Source: Candidatus Woesearchaeota archaeon
Lineage (GTDB): Archaea > Nanobdellota > Nanobdellia > Woesearchaeales > WJKL01
Assembly: GCA_019322815.1 (NCBI GenBank)
Contig: JAHWIB010000038.1
Span: forward strand, 1-12,434
Direction: 5' to 3'
Length of the DNA: 12,434 nucleotides
Below are positions 6,350 to 12,434 of the stretch, piece after piece; the stretch's first letter is position 1, and each line of letters begins with the position of its first letter. The position numbers and the translations under genes were made by a program. The notes under the pieces were generated by a model. The model was not told the origin of the DNA and made no database searches. It was given only the letters and a program-made list of their open reading frames with translations.

Positions 6350-6820
6350 ATGGCAAAATACAACTATACTATCAAACAAAAAGAAGAAGAGCATGCTGCA
6401 AAGGCTGTCGGAAGATCATTGCCAATTTCAACAAAGCAGTCTGTTGAAATTTGCAGTTTTATTAGGCAGAGGACTCTTGAAAAGGCTAAGAAAAAATTAG
6501 TTGATGCCATAAACAAAAAATCAGCTATTCCATTTAAACGCTATAATGATAATATTGGACATAGAAAAGGGACAGTTGCGGCTGGAAGATATCCAAAGAA
6601 GGCCTGTAGTGAAATACTAAAATTATTAGAATCTGTTGAAGCAAATGCTCAATTTAAAGGTCTTAATACAGCAAGTTTGGTAATAAACCATATTTGTGCC
6701 CATAAAGCTGAAAGACCATGGCATTATGGAAGACAGAGAAGAAGAAAAATGAAAAGAACTAATATAGAAGTAGTTGTTGAAGAAAGAGCTGAAAAGAAGG
6801 AAGAGAAAAAAAGAAATTAA
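6350..6820 (+). CDS. rpl22: Large subunit ribosomal protein uL22
   Basis: Binds 23S rRNA and sends a hairpin into the peptide exit tunnel. The 156 residues contain the AVGRSLPISTKQSVEIC segment (19-35), the FIRQRTLEKAKKKL helix (37-50) and PFKRYNDNIGHRKG (61-74), followed by GRYPKKACSEILKLLESVEANA (from 79). The conserved C-terminal strand begins at VINHICAHKA (111-120) and continues through RRRKMKRTNIEVVVEE (130-145). A short Lys/Glu-rich tail (147-156) ends in KKRN. The end of this gene looks frameshifted: directly after an A7 run at 6806-6812 another frame continues with Lys/Glu codons until a TGA at 6876-6878 that overlaps the uS3 start (see the separate entry). The core domain is complete, so the protein should be functional either way. 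Confidence 0.95.
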   Translation: MAKYNYTIKQKEEEHAAKAVGRSLPISTKQSVEICSFIRQRTLEKAKKKLVDAINKKSAIPFKRYNDNIGHRKGTVAAGRYPKKACSEILKLLESVEANAQFKGLNTASLVINHICAHKAERPWHYGRQRRRKMKRTNIEVVVEERAEKKEEKKRN

Positions 6821-6878
6821 ATCTAAGAAAGATGAAAAAAAGCCTGAAGTTAAAAAAACAGAGGAAAAGAAAAAATGA
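6813..6878 (+). other. Out-of-frame continuation of the uL22 charged tail (apparent frameshift)
   Basis: Shifting the uL22 reading frame by one base at the A7 run (6806-6812) replaces the terminal RN-stop with a continuing stop-free stretch, EIKSKKDEKKPEVKKTEEKK and one more lysine, ending at TGA 6876-6878. That composition matches the Lys/Glu tails of neighbouring uS3, uL29 and uS17. The new stop would overlap the uS3 start as ATGA, the same junction as at uS3/uL29, eS4/uL5 and uL5/uS14. An A run with one extra base, real or a sequencing error, explains this most simply. Confidence 0.65.
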
Positions 6879-7597
6879 TTGAAAGAGAATTTGTTAAACA
6901 AAAAAAGAAAGAATATCAAATTGAGGAATTTGTTGCAAATAATCTAAGTAATGTAGGTCATTCAGGAACAAAAATGCAACGTACTCCTTTAGGAGAAAAA
7001 ATAATAGTTAGTGCTTCAAGGCCTGGTTTAGTTGTTGGCAGAGAGGGTCAAAATATCAAAAAACTTACAGTGGCATTGAAGAAAAAATTCAAGCTTGAAA
7101 ATCCTCAAATAGAAATCAATGAAGTTGAAAATATAAATCTTGATGCCCATATTGTTGCAGAAAAAATTGCTTCATCCTTAGAAAGATTCGGAATTACAAA
7201 ATTCAAAGGGGTTGGTCATAAAGTTATGCAGGAGGTTATGGGTGCTGGAGCTAGAGGCATTGAAATCATAATTTCAGGAAAAGTTCCAAGTGCAAGAGCT
7301 AAAAGCTGGAGATTTTACCAAGGTTATTTGAAAAAATGCGGTGATATTGCTATTGAAGGAGTAAGAGAAGCTTACAAAATAGCTCAACTAAAATCAGGAA
7401 TAATTGGAATACAAGTTAGAATAATGCCACCTGAAACTAAATTACCTGATGAAATCAAACTTACATCAGAATTGCAAACAGAAGAAGGAGAAATAAAAGA
7501 AACTGAAGAAAAGGCTCCTAAAAAAACTGAAAAGAAAAAAGAAGAAAAACAGGCAGAAAAAGAAATTGAACAGAAGAAAGAAGAATCAAAAGAATGA
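6875..7597 (+). CDS. rps3: Small subunit ribosomal protein uS3
   Basis: Forms part of the mRNA entry channel of the 30S subunit. In the 240 residues, the N-terminal segment MIEREFVKQKKKEYQIEEFV is followed by a type II KH domain with its GxxG loop (GREG, 55-58, within RPGLVVGREGQNIKK). The C-terminal domain follows, with GVGHKVMQEVMGAGARGIEI (112-131), ISGKVPSARAKSWRFYQGYL (133-152) and GIIGIQVRIMPPETKLPDEI (175-194). From about residue 201 the chain becomes a Lys/Glu-rich, presumably disordered tail of about 40 residues. A GAGG motif (6861-6864) lies 10 nt before the ATG. The stop overlaps the uL29 start as ATGA, implying coupled translation. Confidence 0.98.
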   Translation: MIEREFVKQKKKEYQIEEFVANNLSNVGHSGTKMQRTPLGEKIIVSASRPGLVVGREGQNIKKLTVALKKKFKLENPQIEINEVENINLDAHIVAEKIASSLERFGITKFKGVGHKVMQEVMGAGARGIEIIISGKVPSARAKSWRFYQGYLKKCGDIAIEGVREAYKIAQLKSGIIGIQVRIMPPETKLPDEIKLTSELQTEEGEIKETEEKAPKKTEKKKEEKQAEKEIEQKKEESKE

Positions 7598-7851
7598 AAA
7601 CAAAAGAACTTAGAGGATTAGGTAAAGAAGACATGAAAAACAGATTAGAAGAATTAAGAAAAGAATTAATCAAACATAATGCTCAAATTGCCACAGGAAC
7701 TGTTCCAAAAAGTCCTGGGCAAGTCAAACAGACTAAAAAAACAATTGCTAGAATATTAACAATTTTGAAAGAAAAGAAAAAAGAAGAAAAAAAGAAAAGC
7801 TCTAAGACTCAAGAAGAAAAAACTTCTGAGTCTAAAATTAAGGAGGGATAA
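7594..7851 (+). CDS. rpl29: Large subunit ribosomal protein uL29
   Basis: Small two-helix protein next to uL23 at the tunnel exit. The 85 residues show the family pattern: KTKELRGLGKEDMKNRLEEL forms helix 1, the turn ATGTVPKSPGQVKQ (33-46) follows, and KKTIARILTILKEK (48-61) is the conserved second helix. The normal length is about 65-70 residues; here residues 62-85 form an extra Lys/Glu/Ser-rich tail, as in uL22, uS3 and uS17. It overlaps uS3 by 4 nt (ATGA). The last codons contain the strong ribosome binding site of the following aIF1 gene. Confidence 0.95.
   Translation: MKTKELRGLGKEDMKNRLEELRKELIKHNAQIATGTVPKSPGQVKQTKKTIARILTILKEKKKEEKKKSSKTQEEKTSESKIKEG
7842..7847 (+). promoter_or_regulatory. 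Strong Shine-Dalgarno site for aIF1
   Basis: GGAGGG inside the end of the uL29 coding region lies 4 nt before the aIF1 ATG at 7852. It is the best anti-Shine-Dalgarno match of any start in the window, while most other genes of the cluster have weak or no such motif. This suggests that aIF1 is initiated independently and efficiently. Confidence 0.7.
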
Positions 7852-8160
7852 ATGGCTGAAATATGTCCACAGTGTGGGCTACCAAAAGAACTATGTGTTT
7901 GTGAAACAATAGCAAAAGAACAGCAAAAGATTGTAGTAACAACTGAGAAGAAAAAGTTTGGTAAATTGAATACAATAATAGAAGGAATTGATGAAAAAGA
8001 GATAAACCTTAAAGATCTTGCAAAGAAACTAAAAGCAAACTTTGCATGCGGAGGAACAATAAAAAAAGGGAAAATAGAATTGCAGGGAAATCACAAACAA
8101 AACATGAAAAAAACTTTGGTTCAATTGGGGTTTGCTCCAGAAAGCATTGAAGTAAGATAA
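7852..8160 (+). CDS. Translation initiation factor aIF1 (SUI1 family)
   Basis: Archaeal homologue of eIF1, which binds the 30S P-site region and monitors start codon selection. The 102 residues begin with the archaeal cysteine-rich N-terminus CPQCGLPKELCVCE (C5, C8, C15, C17), probably a zinc-binding element. The SUI1 domain follows: a basic loop KKKFGKLNTIIEG (33-45), the helix NLKDLAKKLKANFACGGT (52-69) and the IELQGNHKQNMKKTLVQLGF segment (75-94). The sequence has no extension or gap relative to the family. The start codon follows the uL29 stop with no spacer and has the best ribosome binding site of the window. Its place between uL29 and Rnp1 is the standard archaeal one. Confidence 0.96.
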   Translation: MAEICPQCGLPKELCVCETIAKEQQKIVVTTEKKKFGKLNTIIEGIDEKEINLKDLAKKLKANFACGGTIKKGKIELQGNHKQNMKKTLVQLGFAPESIEVR

Positions 8161-8182
8161 AAAAAATATTCATTGAAAAAAT

Positions 8183-8452
8183 ATGGGAATCAACATAAAG
8201 GATATTGTAAAGCATGAACTAATAGGATTGAAGATAAAGGTTGTTGATTCAAAAAACAAAACAAACATTGGTATTAAAGGAAAAATAATTGATGAAACAA
8301 AATATACAATCATAGTTGAAAGTAAAGGTGAGAAAAAAAGATTATTCAAAAACAACATAACCATTGATGTCTACGCAGACAGGAATATTGCAAGAATCAA
8401 TGGAAAATTATTGTCAGGAAGACCAAAAGAAAGAGTGAAATCAAAATGGTAA
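8183..8452 (+). CDS. rnp1: Ribonuclease P protein component 1 (Pop4/Rpp29 family)
   Basis: Protein subunit of archaeal RNase P, which removes 5' leaders from precursor tRNAs and works with the catalytic RNA and partner Rpp21. The 89 residues carry the family pattern in its usual order: KHELIGLKIKVVDSKNKTNI (10-29), the turn GIKGKIIDETKYTIIVE (30-46) and, near the end, INGKLLSGRPKERVKSKW (72-89). The fold is expected to be a small Sm-like beta barrel with a helical N-terminus. A 22-nt gap after aIF1 holds no Shine-Dalgarno motif. The stop codon lies inside the uS17 gene (7-nt overlap), so translation is probably coupled. This gene order is conserved in many archaea, linking tRNA processing with ribosome production. 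Confidence 0.94.
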   Translation: MGINIKDIVKHELIGLKIKVVDSKNKTNIGIKGKIIDETKYTIIVESKGEKKRLFKNNITIDVYADRNIARINGKLLSGRPKERVKSKW

Positions 8453-8910
8453 AAGAAACACAAGAATGTAATGATAAAAAATGTCCAGTCCATGGAAATG
8501 TAAGTCTTAGAGGAAGAACTTTTACTGGAATAGTTATAGGTGCAAACATGGCAAAAACAGCTACTGTTGAATGGACTTATAAGTTATTTATTCCAAAATA
8601 TGAGAGAAGTGAAACGAGGAAAAGCAAAGTACATGCACATAATCCCATTTGTATAAATGCACAGGTTGGTGATGTTGTAAAGATCATGGAAACAAGGCCC
8701 TTATCAAAAACAAAAAACTTTGTCATAATCAAAAAATTGAGAAGAGAAAGAGGATTCAAAGAAAAATTAGAGGAAAAAGAAGAAGAAAAAGCAAAGGTAA
8801 TTGAATCAAAAACAAGAGAAAAGATAGAAGAGAAAAAAGAAGGAACAGAAGAAATAAAAAAAGAGGTTAAGGAAACAAAAGAAAAACCTCAAGAAGAAAA
8901 GCAAGATTAA
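8446..8910 (+). CDS. rps17: Small subunit ribosomal protein uS17
   Basis: Primary 16S rRNA-binding protein of the 30S body with an OB fold. The 154 residues have the archaeal CPVHGNVSLRGRTFTGIVIG start (13-32), then KTATVEW (37-43) and FIPKYERSETRKSKVHAHNP (48-67). The last family segment is VGDVVKIMETRPLSKTKNFV (74-93). The domain ends near residue 103. The remaining 50 residues form a Lys/Glu-rich tail without aromatic residues, unusually long for the family (archaeal uS17 is usually about 105-115 residues). It starts inside the Rnp1 stop region (ATGGTAA) and is followed by uL14 after one base. No other function is suggested. Confidence 0.97.
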   Translation: MVKETQECNDKKCPVHGNVSLRGRTFTGIVIGANMAKTATVEWTYKLFIPKYERSETRKSKVHAHNPICINAQVGDVVKIMETRPLSKTKNFVIIKKLRRERGFKEKLEEKEEEKAKVIESKTREKIEEKKEGTEEIKKEVKETKEKPQEEKQD

Positions 8911-8911
8911 A

Positions 8912-9313
8912 ATGAAAGCCATAAATGCAAGAATAACAAAAGCAATTCCAGTAAATGGAAAAATTCCTACTTGCGATAATTCAGGAGCCAAAATTATCAA
9001 AGTATTTTCAGTAAAAGGACATAAAACAGTAAAAGGAAGGATTCCTGCAGCTGGTGTTGGAGATTTGATAATGGCTTCTGTAGTAAGCGGAAGACCAGAT
9101 ATGAGAAAACAAGTTGTTTTTGCAGTAATTGTCAGGCAAAAAAAGGAATATAGAAGACCAGATGGTACACGAATTAAATTTGAGGATAATGCAGCTGTTG
9201 TATTAAAAGATGAAAAAGGAGATCCAAAGGGAACAATATTCAAAGGGCCAATTGCAAAAGAAGCCTGTGAAAGATGGCCTGGAGTTGCAAAACTAGCTTC
9301 AATCATAGTTTAA
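8912..9313 (+). CDS. rpl14: Large subunit ribosomal protein uL14
   Basis: Lies at the subunit interface of the 50S and contacts 16S rRNA. The 133 residues match the archaeal/eukaryotic form: ARITKAIPVNGKIPTCDNSG (6-25), AKIIKVFSVKG (26-36), GRIPAAGVGDLIMASVVSGR (42-61), the signature DGTRIKFEDNAAVVL (84-98) and the C-terminal GPIAKEACERWPGVAKLAS (112-130). No deviations are visible. The ATG follows uS17 after one base and has no Shine-Dalgarno motif; seven bases separate the stop from uL24. Confidence 0.98.
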   Translation: MKAINARITKAIPVNGKIPTCDNSGAKIIKVFSVKGHKTVKGRIPAAGVGDLIMASVVSGRPDMRKQVVFAVIVRQKKEYRRPDGTRIKFEDNAAVVLKDEKGDPKGTIFKGPIAKEACERWPGVAKLASIIV

Positions 9314-9320
9314 GATTAAA

Positions 9321-9701
9321 ATGAAAAAGAAATTTTCAAAAGTGTGGAATAAAAGCAAACAACCAAGAAAACAGCGTAAATATAGATATAATGCTCCTTT
9401 AAATACTAAAAATAAATTTTTAGGATGCCATTTATCAAAAGAATTAAAGGGCAAATATAAAAAAAGAAATATGGGTATTAGGAGAGGGGATAATGTAAAG
9501 GTTTTAAGAGGGCAATTTAAAGGAAAAACAGGGAAAATTGATAGGGTTGACATCAAAAAATGCAAAGTCTATGTAACTGGTATAGAAATAATAAAAAAAG
9601 ATGGCACTAAGGCATTATATCCAATTCATCCTTCAAATCTTATAATTATGGAATTAAATCTTGAGGATAAAAAAAGAAAAAAATCTTTAGAGAGGAAATA
9701 A
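9321..9701 (+). CDS. rpl24: Large subunit ribosomal protein uL24
   Basis: Early assembly protein of the 50S, near the tunnel exit. The 126 residues have the archaeal/eukaryotic N-terminal extension (NKSKQPRKQRKYRYNAPLNT, 10-29) and LSKELKGKYKKRNMGIRRGD (38-57), followed by a KOW motif VLRGQFKGKTGKIDRVD (61-77). The strand VYVTGIEIIKKDGTKALYPI (83-102) and the conserved HPSNLIIMEL (103-112) complete the domain. The C-terminal DKKRKKSLERK is basic. The gene is one base from eS4, and its last codons supply the GAGG ribosome binding site (9692-9695) of eS4. Confidence 0.97.
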   Translation: MKKKFSKVWNKSKQPRKQRKYRYNAPLNTKNKFLGCHLSKELKGKYKKRNMGIRRGDNVKVLRGQFKGKTGKIDRVDIKKCKVYVTGIEIIKKDGTKALYPIHPSNLIIMELNLEDKKRKKSLERK

Positions 9702-9702
9702 A

Positions 9703-10410
9703 ATGGGAAGCATAGGAGAAAAACATCTGTCTAGATTGGCAGTACCAAAAACATGGCAAATAAAAAGAAAAGGAATAAAATGGATAAGCAGACCGTTGCC
9801 TGGAACACATTCAATAGATAGAAGTATGCCTTTAAGTCTTATATTTAGACATCTATTAAATTATACAAGAACGAATAAAGAAGTTAAATATATTCTAAAT
9901 AATCAAGAAATTTTTGTTGATGGTATTAGAAGAAAAAATCCTAGATTTGCAATTGGTGTTATGGATGTATTAACTGTTCCAAAATTAGATCAATATTTTA
10001 GAGTTTTATTAAATAGGAAAGGCAAGTTAAGATTGCTGCCGATCCAAGAAAAAGAAGCAAATATCAAATTATGCAGAATAAAAAATAAAACCCCTATTAA
10101 TAAAAAGATACAACTTAATCTTGGCGATGGCAGGAATATTCTTGTTGAAAAAGATGAATATAAAACTAGAGATACATTAGTTATTGAAATTCCTTCTCAA
10201 AAAATCAAAGAGCTATTAAAATTAGAAAAAGGAAATTTAGTATACTTAACTGGAGGCAAACATGTCGGAGAAGTAGGAACAATAGAAGATGTGAAGAAAA
10301 ATAAACTTTTTTACAAAAGAGATAAAAAACTATTTGAAACAGACATAAAATTTGCTTTTGTTATAGGAAAAAAGGCTCCTTTAATTTCATTGTCAGAGGT
10401 TAAAAAATGA
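9703..10410 (+). CDS. rps4e: Small subunit ribosomal protein eS4
   Basis: Ribosomal protein shared by archaea and eukaryotes, in the 30S body. The 235 residues begin MGSIGEKHLSRLAVPKTWQI, then the typical KWISRPLPGTHSIDRSMPL (26-44), an S4-type RNA-binding region (about 40-100, with LILNNQ-like strand YILNNQEIFVDGIRRKNPRF at 63-82), a central domain, and a KOW-like segment LVYLTGGKHVGEVGTIEDV (179-197). The last 30 residues (FAFVIGKKAPLIS) are also characteristic. GAGG at 9692-9695 sits 7 nt before the ATG. The TGA stop overlaps the uL5 start as ATGA. Confidence 0.97.
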   Translation: MGSIGEKHLSRLAVPKTWQIKRKGIKWISRPLPGTHSIDRSMPLSLIFRHLLNYTRTNKEVKYILNNQEIFVDGIRRKNPRFAIGVMDVLTVPKLDQYFRVLLNRKGKLRLLPIQEKEANIKLCRIKNKTPINKKIQLNLGDGRNILVEKDEYKTRDTLVIEIPSQKIKELLKLEKGNLVYLTGGKHVGEVGTIEDVKKNKLFYKRDKKLFETDIKFAFVIGKKAPLISLSEVKK

Positions 10411-10922
10411 ATCCAATGAGGGATATCAGAATAGAGAAAATAACATTAAACATTGGATCCGGAAAAGATCAAGCTAGATTAGATAAGGGTATAAAACTTT
10501 TGCAGACTTTAACAGGAATCAAACCAGTTAAAACATTTGCTAAGAAGAGAATTCCTGGGTGGGGCTTAAGGCCTGGCCTGCCAATTGGATGCAAACTTAC
10601 ATTAAGAAAACAAGCTGCTTTTGATATACTTGCAAGATTATTAAAGGCAGCTGATAATAATCTAAAACCCTCTCAATTTGATATGAGCGGGAATGTTGCA
10701 TTCGGCATTCCAGAATATATAGATATTCCTGAAGCAAAATATGATCCCTCAATTGGAATAATGGGATTAGAAGTGTGTGTTACATTAGAAAGGCCTGGAT
10801 TCAGAATCAAAAGAAGAAGGCTAAGAAAAAGAAAAATTTCAGGAAGACACACTATTACAAAAGAGGAGGCAATTAAATTTATGGAATCAAAATTTAATAT
10901 CAAAGTAGGTGAAGCAGAATGA
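10407..10922 (+). CDS. rpl5: Large subunit ribosomal protein uL5
   Basis: Binds 5S rRNA in the central protuberance of the 50S. The 171 residues contain MRDIRIEKITLNIGSGKD (4-21), LTGIKPVKTFAKKRIPGWGL (35-54), RPGLPIGCKLTLR (55-67), then the FGIPEYIDIPEAKYDPSIGI segment that forms the family's central strand and loop, and a C-terminal basic region RIKRRRLRKRKISGRHTITK with the following helix. All features are archaeal-type. A good ribosome binding site, GAGGTT (10396-10401), lies inside the end of eS4, 5 nt before the ATG. The gene overlaps eS4 and uS14 by 4 nt each (ATGA), indicating coupled translation of the three genes. Confidence 0.98.
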   Translation: MNPMRDIRIEKITLNIGSGKDQARLDKGIKLLQTLTGIKPVKTFAKKRIPGWGLRPGLPIGCKLTLRKQAAFDILARLLKAADNNLKPSQFDMSGNVAFGIPEYIDIPEAKYDPSIGIMGLEVCVTLERPGFRIKRRRLRKRKISGRHTITKEEAIKFMESKFNIKVGEAE

Positions 10923-11149
10923 CCACAAGTGATCATAAAAAAGTATTCAAACAATTGAAAGCTAAACAAGTTATATTAAAAAAATTCCTAAAACATAATG
11001 CACCAAAAGAAAGAAGCTGTGGCATTAATCTAAAAAAATGCATTAGGTGCGGAAGAACAAGAGGACATATAGCAAAATATGGTTTAAATCTTTGCAGACA
11101 GTGTTTTAGAGAAATTGCACCAAAAATAGGATTCAAAAAATATAGCTGA
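10919..11149 (+). CDS. rps14: Small subunit ribosomal protein uS14, zinc-binding type
   Basis: Protein of the 30S head near the decoding region. The 76 residues include a CxxC...CxxC zinc site (C41, C44, C59, C62) within KKCIRCGRTRGHIAKYGLNL and CRQCFREIAPKIGFKKYS, the conserved C-terminus of the archaeal family. Residues 1-36 (MTTSDHKKVFKQLKAKQVIL and following) form an N-terminal extension; many archaeal uS14 proteins are only about 50-55 residues. The start is fixed by the ATGA overlap with uL5, by the absence of any internal methionine and by GGTGA at 10908-10912. The CGRTRGH variant of the usual CGRxGG turn is mildly unusual. Confidence 0.96.
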   Translation: MTTSDHKKVFKQLKAKQVILKKFLKHNAPKERSCGINLKKCIRCGRTRGHIAKYGLNLCRQCFREIAPKIGFKKYS

Positions 11150-11159
11150 GGTTAATAAA

Positions 11160-11549
11160 ATGTTAAATGATCCAATAGCAAATGCGTTATCAAAGATATT
11201 GAATGCAGAAAAAGTTAGTAAAAGTGATTGTATTATCAAGCCAGTTTCAAATACCATCAAAAAAATACTTAAGATAATGCAGGAAAAAAAATATATTGGA
11301 GAATTCGAAGAAATAAAAGATGGCAAAGGAAATTATATTAAAATAAACTTAATAGGCCATATAAATAAATGCGGAGCAATTAAACCAAAATATCCTACTA
11401 AAAAAGACCAGTTTGAGAAATTTGAAAATAGGTATTTGCCTGCAAAAGATTTTGGAATTATTTTTGTTTCAACTAATCAAGGAATTATGACTCATATAGA
11501 AGCAAAAGAAAAGAAAATTGGAGGGGTATTATTAGCTTATTGTTACTAA
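11160..11549 (+). CDS. rps8: Small subunit ribosomal protein uS8
   Basis: Primary 16S rRNA binder in the 30S platform. The 129 residues match the archaeal form: N-terminal LNDPIANALSKILNAEK (2-18), a helix around IKKILKIMQEKKYIGEFEEI (33-52), the linker INKCGAIKPKYP (68-79) and the C-terminal motif FGIIFVSTNQGIMTHIEAKE (98-117) followed by KKIGGVLLAYCY. A ribosome binding site GAGGTT (11148-11153) overlaps the uS14 stop and lies 6 nt before the ATG. One base separates the stop from uL6. No unusual insertion is seen. Confidence 0.97.
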   Translation: MLNDPIANALSKILNAEKVSKSDCIIKPVSNTIKKILKIMQEKKYIGEFEEIKDGKGNYIKINLIGHINKCGAIKPKYPTKKDQFEKFENRYLPAKDFGIIFVSTNQGIMTHIEAKEKKIGGVLLAYCY

Positions 11550-11550
11550 G

Positions 11551-12096
11551 ATGAAAACAAATATCTCAGAAAAAATTGAAATTCCAGAAAAAATTGAAGT
11601 TAAAGTAGATAAAGGAATAGTTAATGTAAAAGGCCCAAAAGGAGAAGTAAACAGAAATTTGCTTTTACCTAAAATTAAAATTTCAGTTAAAGATAATGCT
11701 ATTTTAATTGAATCAAAAAATGCAACAAAAAGAGAAAAAAAGATGATTGGAACATTTAAAGCCCATATCAGAAATTTGATTAAAGGAGCAGCAGAGGGCT
11801 TTGTTTATAAACTTAAGATATGCTCATCACATTTTCCAATGACTGCAAGTATAGAAAATAATCAATTTGTTGTTAAAAATTTCTTAGGAGAAAATACTCC
11901 AAGAACCCTTGGTATAAAAGAAGGTGTTAATATCAAGATAGAAGGAAATGATGTTGTTGTTGAATCTATTAATAAAGAATTAGCAGGCCAAACAGCTGCT
12001 TCAATTGAAAAGCTTTGCAAGATTAAAGGAAGGGACACTCGTATTTTCCAGGATGGAATATGGATGACTGAAAAGGCTGGAAAAGAGATTAAATAA
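11551..12096 (+). CDS. rpl6: Large subunit ribosomal protein uL6
   Basis: Lies near the factor-binding site at the base of the L7/L12-type stalk. The 181 residues show the two-repeat uL6 fold. Visible motifs include IPEKIEVKVDKGIVNVKGPK (11-30), GTFKAHIRNLIKGAAEGF (67-84), HFPMTASIE (94-102) and NFLGENTPRTLGIKEG (110-125). The C-terminal signature is KELAGQTAASIEKL (142-155) with KIKGRDTRIFQDGIWMTEK (157-175). No Shine-Dalgarno motif is seen before the ATG. Four bases separate it from the partial eL32 gene. Confidence 0.98.
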   Translation: MKTNISEKIEIPEKIEVKVDKGIVNVKGPKGEVNRNLLLPKIKISVKDNAILIESKNATKREKKMIGTFKAHIRNLIKGAAEGFVYKLKICSSHFPMTASIENNQFVVKNFLGENTPRTLGIKEGVNIKIEGNDVVVESINKELAGQTAASIEKLCKIKGRDTRIFQDGIWMTEKAGKEIK

Positions 12097-12100
12097 AAAA

Positions 12101-12434
12101 ATGGAAAAAAATGATTTATTGAAATTAAGAAAAAGAAGGAAAACAAAAAAGCCTAATTTTATTAGACAAGACTCTCATAAAAAAAAAGAAGTTAAGAAAA
12201 GATGGAGAAGGCCTAAAGGTTTGCAAAGCAAGATGCGGCTTTGTAAAAGAGGATATAAAAAATGCCCTTCCCAGGGATATAGAAGTCCAAGCATTATTAG
12301 GGGATTACATTCAACAGGGCTTGCTCCTGTTATTGTTTGTTCTAAAAGAAATTTAGAAAAAATTAGCAAAAATGAAGGGGCAATAATTGCAAAATCTGTT
12401 GGTATGAAAAAAAGAATTGAATTAGTTAATCATG
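12101..12434 (+). CDS. rpl32e: Large subunit ribosomal protein eL32 (3' truncated by the window edge)
   Basis: Ribosomal protein present in archaea and eukaryotes but absent from bacteria. The 111 visible codons start MEKNDLLKLRKRRKTKKPNF, followed by IRQDSHKKKEVKKRWRRPKG (21-40), LQSKMRLCKRGYKKC (41-55), GYRSPSIIRGLHSTGLAPVI (59-78) and IIAKSVGMKKRIELVNH. These are the conserved blocks of the family (KPxFxRxxSHKxxRxxxxWRxPxG, and GYRxPxxxRGxHxxG), and the position after uL6 is the standard archaeal order. The frame has no stop before the right edge, so about 15-25 C-terminal residues are probably missing. It starts 4 nt after uL6. Confidence 0.95.
   Translation, partial: MEKNDLLKLRKRRKTKKPNFIRQDSHKKKEVKKRWRRPKGLQSKMRLCKRGYKKCPSQGYRSPSIIRGLHSTGLAPVIVCSKRNLEKISKNEGAIIAKSVGMKKRIELVNH

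Noticed and set aside
6256..6447. A 63-codon + strand frame spanning the uS19/uL22 junction
   Set aside because: It overlaps two secure genes in another frame and has no recognisable features.
8806..9306. A 166-codon open frame on the minus strand, opposite the uS17 tail and uL14
   Set aside because: Same cause: the complement of Lys/Glu codons reads as hydrophobic Phe/Leu/Ser residues that imitate membrane segments. uS17 and uL14 are unambiguous.
1..12434. CRISPR array, transposase, integrase, tRNA or rRNA gene, or defence system
   Set aside because: No regularly spaced repeats, terminal inverted repeats, recombinase motifs or cloverleaf-like sequences were seen when reading both strands. 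The gene content is mostly housekeeping.

Overview
The window is AT-rich archaeal DNA with dense, purine-rich coding on the + strand. Three things point to a small-genome DPANN archaeon, probably in the Woesearchaeota/Pacearchaeota/Nanoarchaeota range. The ribosomal proteins are archaeal-type (uL3, uL2, eS4, eL32, aIF1 and Rnp1 in archaeal order). The DNA primase has its small and large subunit regions fused in one short chain. Simple TATA promoters sit about 27 nt upstream of start codons, which suggests leaderless transcripts. The placement within DPANN is inferred; only the archaeal assignment is secure.

Region 1 (1-2912) holds four unrelated genes: the 3' end of a membrane protein, a PriS-PriL fusion primase (259-1578), a small predicted secreted protein with an aromatic amphipathic tail (1605-2045), and a convergent minus-strand gene for an all-helical soluble protein I do not recognise (2070-2912).

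Region 2 (2913-3205) is a divergent intergenic region of about 290 bp. It carries the minus-strand promoter, a strong TATA box for the ribosomal cluster, and a candidate untranslated leader of about 165 nt that has no ATG and contains several inverted repeats.

Region 3 (3206-12434) is the archaeal S10-spc ribosomal cluster in its standard order: uL3, uL4, uL23, uL2, uS19, uL22, uS3, uL29, aIF1, Rnp1 (RNase P), uS17, uL14, uL24, eS4, uL5, uS14, uS8, uL6 and the start of eL32, which runs off the right edge. Genes are 0-22 nt apart or overlap (three as ATGA, one by 7 nt), so they are very likely co-transcribed. They supply both ribosomal subunits, an initiation factor and a tRNA-processing subunit.

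No undescribed system stands out. The points most worth a second look are: an apparent frameshift in the Lys/Glu-rich tail of uL22 at an A7 run; charged tails on four consecutive ribosomal proteins; the possible structured leader before uL3; the minimal fused primase; and a replaced acidic residue beside the conserved histidine of uL2.
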